Source: a bacterium (GTDB lineage: Bacteria > Ratteibacteria > UBA8468 > B48-G9 > DTJG01). From it: a DNA stretch of 10,520 nucleotides. The position numbers and the translations under genes were made by a program. The stretch is taken from contig JAOAAW010000203.1 in the NCBI GenBank assembly GCA_026418655.1, forward strand, positions 1 through 10,520, written 5' to 3'. Below are positions 7,325 to 10,520 of the stretch, piece by piece. Numbering within the stretch: the stretch's first letter is position 1; the number at the start of each line of letters is the position of its first letter. The notes under the pieces are model-generated. The model was not told where the DNA came from. It saw nothing but the letters and a program-made list of their open reading frames with translations, and ran no database searches.

Positions 7325-9226
7325 CTATTGTATGCCTGCCCTCGTTGAAAATGATGGCACAATGTAGATTCCAACATAAGCAGTTGAAGTCCTTGAATAT
7401 GTAATCCCCACAGTAAGACAATGGATTTTCTTTCTTATGTAGTATCTCTGACTTGTGAATTTATCCTTTTTTATGTCATAATTTAAAGAAAAACCATATT
7501 CCCATGCTTCCTTCTTTTTACTGAAAAATGCTGATATACCATCAAAATAGCCACTCAGATAACTATTGCCGATTCCAAAATATGTATCCTTTTCATTAAA
7601 AATTACTGAGTTTGTCATTTCTCTTATTCCACCCTTCGAAAAATTAAATCTTTCCTGTCCATAAAAAGACCATTTCCTATCAGGGCTAAAATTCCACATC
7701 ACGATGCTGTCAGAAAACTGTGTTCTGCTTATATCATAAAGATTCATCATTGTTATATTCCCTCTTCGGCTACCTCTGTGCCAGAAGTCCCACGCAAGGT
7801 TAAAACTTGAAAAAAAACCATCCGGATTAGAATCAATGGCATCAAATGAAAAATTGGTTTCTTTTTTTGATGGATAATTTGCATATACGGATAGGGAAGG
7901 AGAAAAATAGATTGTACTTTGTCCTGTGAGCTTTCTTGCTATAAATTGCATGTTCATCCCTGGAGAAAAAATAAGATTATTGGTATCTTCCTCGTCGGAT
8001 GAATAGAAGATATTCCTGAATCTGACAAAAGGTGCAATCTTCACCGGACCCGCATTTAATTGCGTTTCAAATTCAGCTTCAGAAAAAACACGGGTCAACT
8101 CATTTCCTTCTCTATCTACAAATCTTGAAGATATGAGATCAAAACTGCTTAAAAGTCCTTTATATTTAATAGAGGGAAACACAATTTCAATTTCAGGAAT
8201 TCTTGCAGGAGAAAGAAAGTTTTCATGTGCACTGTCAATTATACGCACGTTTAAAATTCCATTGCCAGCAGGTCTGGAGTAAGAAAAATTATTTGGATTT
8301 TTACTTTTCTCAAGATATTCATCATACAGATGTCTTCTAAAAAATTTATTATCCTTCATCCACCGCCAATCAGCAATAACATTCTGTCTGTTATTGAATT
8401 CATTTTGAAACTCACCAATAAAACCATATGAAAAATCGAGTTTTCCATATCTTTTGAAGGAATACGCATGAAATTTTTTTATGGAACTTGTGGTATCAGG
8501 CACAGTCACATCCTGAATTATTATTCCTGCTCCAATACCCTGTAATCCAAGGTCAATTTTTTCCTCCATTTTGATACCGTCTTTTCCTGATGTGTTGTTA
8601 AAAATTAATGAGATGCCATTGCCAAGTTCAGTTTTATAACCACCTGATATAGAAAACAAGGGCTCACGCATTTTTACACTGTAGGAATATTTCGGAAAAT
8701 AAAAAACAGGAACTCTACCCAGATAAACTTTGAGATCTTTTAATGTTAGCTTTTCTTCTGTTAAATGGATCTTTGCGCAGGAAAGATGGTAATGAGGTTT
8801 TTCCAAGTCACAGGTTGTTAAAATACAGGTATCCGCAGATATCTTATCTTTTTCCTTTTGAACAAATCCTGCCCTTCCGTAAAATTCTTTGTAGTAAAAT
8901 CTTCCCTGCGTGAAATAACCAGTTTGTGAACTAAAATTATAATTAAGAGCCGTTGAATATAGAGAAAATTCTCTCTGGGAAAATTTGACGCCACTGTCTA
9001 TCGTTAATTGATTTTGAATGTGGTCATATATTGCCTTATCACACTCAATCACAATTTTTTCTGCAATTACCTTCACCTTTCCCTCAAAGATTGTTCTGAG
9101 TGGTTCACCTGATTCGGAAAATTCAGTTGATACAAAATCCGCAATACATCTTATTTCTTCTGCGTGGACTGAAGATGGCAGTAAGAATAATATCGTTGAA
9201 AGCAGAAATTTATAAAATTTCAACAT
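7325..9226 (-). CDS. lptD: LPS-assembly protein LptD (OstA-type outer-membrane beta-barrel)
   Basis: Predicted outer-membrane protein that takes lipopolysaccharide (or a comparable glycolipid) from LptA and inserts it in the outer leaflet. From ATG 9226 it has 633 residues against ~780 in E. coli. A signal peptide is clear: MLKFYKF, a hydrophobic core, then VHA|EE (cleavage about residue 22). An OstA/LptA-like domain follows (about 23-130, with FEGKVKVIAEKIVIECDKAIYD). Then comes the family hinge TTCDLEKPHYHLSCAKI (137-153) and GRVPVFYFPKYSYSVKMREP (170-189), followed by a barrel of alternating strands to the end. Single cysteines sit at 27, 62, 134, 139, 150 and 603. The C-terminal CC pair of E. 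coli LptD is a lone Cys603, so a disulphide pattern different from E. coli is likely. An upstream in-frame extension to 9298 would lie inside the kinase gene and spoil the signal peptide, so it is rejected. Start overlaps the kinase end by 17 bases; no clear SD is seen, so coupling is likely. The stop TAG at 7325 leaves 118 bases to mraZ. Confidence 0.85.
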   Translation of the reverse strand: MLKFYKFLLSTILFLLPSSVHAEEIRCIADFVSTEFSESGEPLRTIFEGKVKVIAEKIVIECDKAIYDHIQNQLTIDSGVKFSQREFSLYSTALNYNFSSQTGYFTQGRFYYKEFYGRAGFVQKEKDKISADTCILTTCDLEKPHYHLSCAKIHLTEEKLTLKDLKVYLGRVPVFYFPKYSYSVKMREPLFSISGGYKTELGNGISLIFNNTSGKDGIKMEEKIDLGLQGIGAGIIIQDVTVPDTTSSIKKFHAYSFKRYGKLDFSYGFIGEFQNEFNNRQNVIADWRWMKDNKFFRRHLYDEYLEKSKNPNNFSYSRPAGNGILNVRIIDSAHENFLSPARIPEIEIVFPSIKYKGLLSSFDLISSRFVDREGNELTRVFSEAEFETQLNAGPVKIAPFVRFRNIFYSSDEEDTNNLIFSPGMNMQFIARKLTGQSTIYFSPSLSVYANYPSKKETNFSFDAIDSNPDGFFSSFNLAWDFWHRGSRRGNITMMNLYDISRTQFSDSIVMWNFSPDRKWSFYGQERFNFSKGGIREMTNSVIFNEKDTYFGIGNSYLSGYFDGISAFFSKKKEAWEYGFSLNYDIKKDKFTSQRYYIRKKIHCLTVGITYSRTSTAYVGIYIVPSFSTRAGIQ

Positions 9227-10154
9227 TGTGTTTTTTCGCAAAAGAAACCAGAGAAGGCCAATCAACAATACCGCTTGTTGCGCCGATTGCTGTAACACTC
9301 ATAGCACCAACTGTGTTTGCAAGAAGCCCTGCTTTTAAAAGGTCGTATCCCTTAAGAATACCTGTAAGAAAGCCAGCAACATATGCATCACCGGCCCCTG
9401 TTGAATCAATCGCATCAACCTTCAATGCAGGATAATATCTGCTTACAACCCCATCGGTTACATAGGAACCTTCTGGTCCCATTTTTACACAGACATTCTT
9501 AACACCTTTTTTAAGGAAAAATTCTGCCATTTCGCGATAGTCTTTTTTACCTGATAACATTTTTGCTTCTTCCAAACTTGTGAAGAAATAGTCGACAAAA
9601 GGCAGTGAATCTCTGATCACAGGAAGCCATCGTCCTTTTGAATCCCAAGCAGTGTCAAACGATAAAATCTTATTTATCTCTTTAGTTCTCTTTGCAAGCA
9701 TTTCTAATTTTTCACCCTCAAGGCCAGGCGCTAAAAAGATCCCCGCTACATGGATAACATCAAAATTCCTCAGATATTCAAAATTGATATCATCCACTGA
9801 AAACTTACTGTTAGCACCAAACGAGTGAAGAAAAGACCTTTCCCCATCAGGAAAAACAAGCACCGCTGTTCCAGAAGTAGTGATACCATCTTCGATTTTT
9901 ATCATTGATACATCAAGCCCGGATTTTTTCAATGCGCCTAAAACAAATTCACCGAGGGCATCATTCCCAATCTTACCGATCACACCCACATCTATTCCCA
10001 ATTTCTTTGCAACAACCGCTGTATTTGAAGCACATCCACCTATATGAAGTTCACAGGTCTCCACAAGTTCAAGTTTGCCTCTTTCAGGCATCCTATTTAC
10101 AGGCCTCGCCACAAAATCACCAACCAGAATACCTATACATGCTAATTTTCCCAT
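9210..10154 (-). CDS. PfkB-family carbohydrate kinase (ribokinase-like; substrate unknown)
   Basis: Cytoplasmic sugar or nucleoside kinase of the ribokinase/PfkB superfamily, transferring phosphate from ATP to an alcohol of the substrate. Numbered from ATG 10154 (314 aa), the start is GKLACIGILVGDFVARPV. PfkB signature 1, a glycine pair in a substrate loop, is IGGCASNTAVVAKKLG (38-53), and signature 2 is DSTGAGDAYVAGFL (250-263, catalytic base Asp256, anion hole GAG). ATP-site features such as CVKMGPEGSYV (222-232) are present. It lacks the SPEAPVPV stretch of the heptose kinase HldA/RfaE, so a role in LPS heptose synthesis is not supported even though lptD is next. Start choice: GTG at 10160 is in frame but overlaps the SD; ATG 10154 follows AAGGAG by 5 bases. 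It is transcribed from its own promoter (10209-10237), overlaps lptD by 17 bases and probably forms a two-gene operon with it. Substrate cannot be told from sequence. Confidence 0.9.
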   Translation of the reverse strand: MGKLACIGILVGDFVARPVNRMPERGKLELVETCELHIGGCASNTAVVAKKLGIDVGVIGKIGNDALGEFVLGALKKSGLDVSMIKIEDGITTSGTAVLVFPDGERSFLHSFGANSKFSVDDINFEYLRNFDVIHVAGIFLAPGLEGEKLEMLAKRTKEINKILSFDTAWDSKGRWLPVIRDSLPFVDYFFTSLEEAKMLSGKKDYREMAEFFLKKGVKNVCVKMGPEGSYVTDGVVSRYYPALKVDAIDSTGAGDAYVAGFLTGILKGYDLLKAGLLANTVGAMSVTAIGATSGIVDWPSLVSFAKKHNVEIL

Positions 10155-10194
10155 CCTCACTCCTTTTTAATTTTTTAAATTAATGTTTTAAATT

Positions 10195-10256
10195 CTGAGA
10201 ACGGTAATATTTTACAGAATAAACTTTGGCATCTCAAATTTGCCCTGAGAAGTCGG
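10195..10256 (+). repeat. Direct repeat CTGAGAA..CGG flanking the kinase promoter
   Basis: CTGAGAACGG (10195-10204) and CTGAGAAGTCGG (10245-10256) share CTGAGAA and a following CGG, with starts exactly 50 bases apart. One copy lies at the predicted transcription start of the kinase, the other just upstream of its -35. This spacing is about five helical turns, so a regulator could bind both on one face of the DNA. The repeat is short and could be chance; no factor is identified. Confidence 0.35.
10209..10237 (-). promoter_or_regulatory. Sigma-70-type promoter for kinase-lptD
   Basis: On the minus strand, TTGAGA (10237-10232, five of six consensus) and TAAAAT (10214-10209, five of six) are separated by the optimal 17 bases. 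The predicted start near 10202 leaves a leader of about 48 bases, AT-rich, to ATG 10154. The -35 is flanked by the short inverted repeat GGCA-N9-TGCC (10228-10244), and the whole promoter lies between two CTGAGAA direct repeats 50 bases apart. Confidence 0.7.
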
Positions 10257-10264
10257 TTTAAGTG

Positions 10265-10296
10265 TTGACATTGATCTAAAAAATCTTAAATATATT
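10265..10296 (+). promoter_or_regulatory. Possible promoter of the pseudopilin gene
   Basis: A perfect -35 TTGACA sits at 10265-10270. The best -10 is unclear: TATATT (10291-10296) is five of six but at 20 bases, while TTAAAT (10286-10291) is four of six at 15 bases. The lack of a well-spaced -10 makes this a weak call, though some promoter is expected since the gene is the first on this strand. Confidence 0.4.
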
Positions 10297-10300
10297 GATA

Positions 10301-10312
10301 GGAACATGTCCC
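10301..10312 (+). promoter_or_regulatory. Imperfect palindrome GGAACATGTCCC before the pseudopilin gene
   Basis: A 12-base near-palindrome (10 of 12 positions symmetric; centre ACATGT) lies between the possible -10 and the ribosome binding site of the pilin-like gene, near the predicted transcription start. It is a candidate operator. Nothing identifies a cognate regulator, and a palindrome of this length may arise by chance. Confidence 0.3.
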
Positions 10313-10343
10313 AGTTACACGAAAAGGAAAGGAGGTGAGATAA

Positions 10344-10520
10344 ATGAAAAAAGGATTTACTCTCATAGAGCTCCTTGTGGTAATAGCCATCGTAGCGCTC
10401 CTTGCCTCAATGTTGCTTCCTGTACTTTCTCGCGCAAGAGAAAAAGCTAGAACACAGGTATGCGCTTCCAATCTAAAGCAGATAGGCCTTGCAATCTATA
10501 TGTATGCTCAAGATTATGAT
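10344..10520 (+). CDS. Type IV pilin-like/pseudopilin protein with N-terminal methylation motif (partial, runs off window)
   Basis: Only the first 59 codons are present and the frame is open to the window end. The N-terminus is MKKG|FTLIELLVVIAIVALLASMLLP: a basic leader with Gly4 for prepilin peptidase cleavage, Phe5 (to be N-methylated), Glu9 (the usual E5 of mature pilins) and a hydrophobic helix. It continues RAREKARTQVCASNLKQIGLAIYMYAQDYD, which matches the opening of the large pseudopilin family (DUF1559-like and relatives) common in PVC bacteria, Omnitrophota and other uncultured lineages. Such proteins are usually exported or membrane-held; the function of most copies is unknown. AAAGGAGGTGAG lies 8 bases before the ATG (GGAGG at 10331-10335), a very strong ribosome binding site. 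It diverges from the kinase-lptD pair, so it is probably not functionally tied to them. Confidence 0.9.
   Translation, partial: MKKGFTLIELLVVIAIVALLASMLLPVLSRAREKARTQVCASNLKQIGLAIYMYAQDYD

Noticed and set aside
7312..7331. Hairpin ACAATA-GTG-TATTGT at the lptD stop as a terminator
   Set aside because: The six-pair stem is almost all A-T, overlaps the stop codon, and is not followed by a clear U-run; too weak to call a terminator.
9227..9298. N-terminal 24-residue extension of LptD
   Set aside because: It lies inside the kinase coding end and would bury a well-formed signal peptide starting at 9226.
9210..10154. Kinase as HldA/RfaE heptose kinase linked to LPS synthesis
   Set aside because: Proximity to lptD suggested it, but the heptose-kinase N-terminal motif (SPEAPVPV) is absent; only general PfkB signatures are present.
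10286..10471. Minus-strand 61-codon frame opposite the pseudopilin start
   Set aside because: It is antisense to a strongly supported pilin N-terminus with an excellent ribosome binding site, and shows no motif.
34..10520. Search for CRISPR arrays, tRNA genes, insertion sequences or a novel defence system
   Set aside because: No regularly spaced long repeats, tRNA-like cloverleaf ends, transposase motifs or unexplained gene cassette were seen; nearly all bases belong to recognised housekeeping genes.

Overview
The window is an AT-rich bacterial segment that carries the start of a division and cell-wall (dcw) cluster on the minus strand, preceded by a sugar-kinase/outer-membrane gene pair. 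A pseudopilin-type gene diverges at the right edge. The genome is probably from a diderm (Gram-negative) bacterium: there is a recognisable LptD/OstA-type outer-membrane protein, a MurE with the meso-diaminopimelate signature DNPR, and a short type IV pilin-like protein of the 'CASNLKQIGLAIYMYAQDYD' kind. That last family is abundant in the Planctomycetes-Verrucomicrobia-Lentisphaerae group, Omnitrophota and related uncultured phyla. Such a lineage is an inference from these families; there is no rRNA here to prove it. The first 33 bases are not biological. They are the Illumina Nextera read-1 transposase adapter, so the left end is a sequencing or assembly edge and mraY is cut by it.

Layout, read in transcription direction from right to left. 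A PfkB-family sugar kinase (10154 to 9210) starts behind a good sigma-70-type promoter and overlaps lptD (9226 to 7325) by 17 bases. A 118-base gap follows. It holds a consensus promoter (TTGACA, 18 bases, TATAAT) and, directly after the -10, a ladder of TGG pentamers at exact 10-base steps, which is how MraZ operators are built. The dcw operon then runs mraZ, rsmH, ftsL-like, ftsI, murE, murF, mraY with gaps of 2 to 5 bases or overlaps of 2 to 23 bases, in the classic order. To the right of the kinase, a 183-base divergent spacer separates it from the plus-strand pseudopilin gene, which leaves the window after 59 codons.

The dcw genes work together. MraZ is the predicted autorepressor of the operon. 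RsmH methylates 16S rRNA. The FtsL-like protein and FtsI are the divisome bitopic protein and the septal transpeptidase. MurE and MurF add meso-DAP and D-Ala-D-Ala to the UDP-MurNAc peptide, and MraY transfers the product to undecaprenyl phosphate. LptD, next door, would insert LPS (or an equivalent lipid) in the outer membrane.

I see no novel defence system, mobile element, CRISPR array or RNA gene. The points most worth a second look are the MraZ operator ladder, the start-codon choices (TTG for ftsL, second GTG for mraZ, internal ATG for murE, lptD and the kinase), the repeats around the divergent promoter region, and the adapter contamination.
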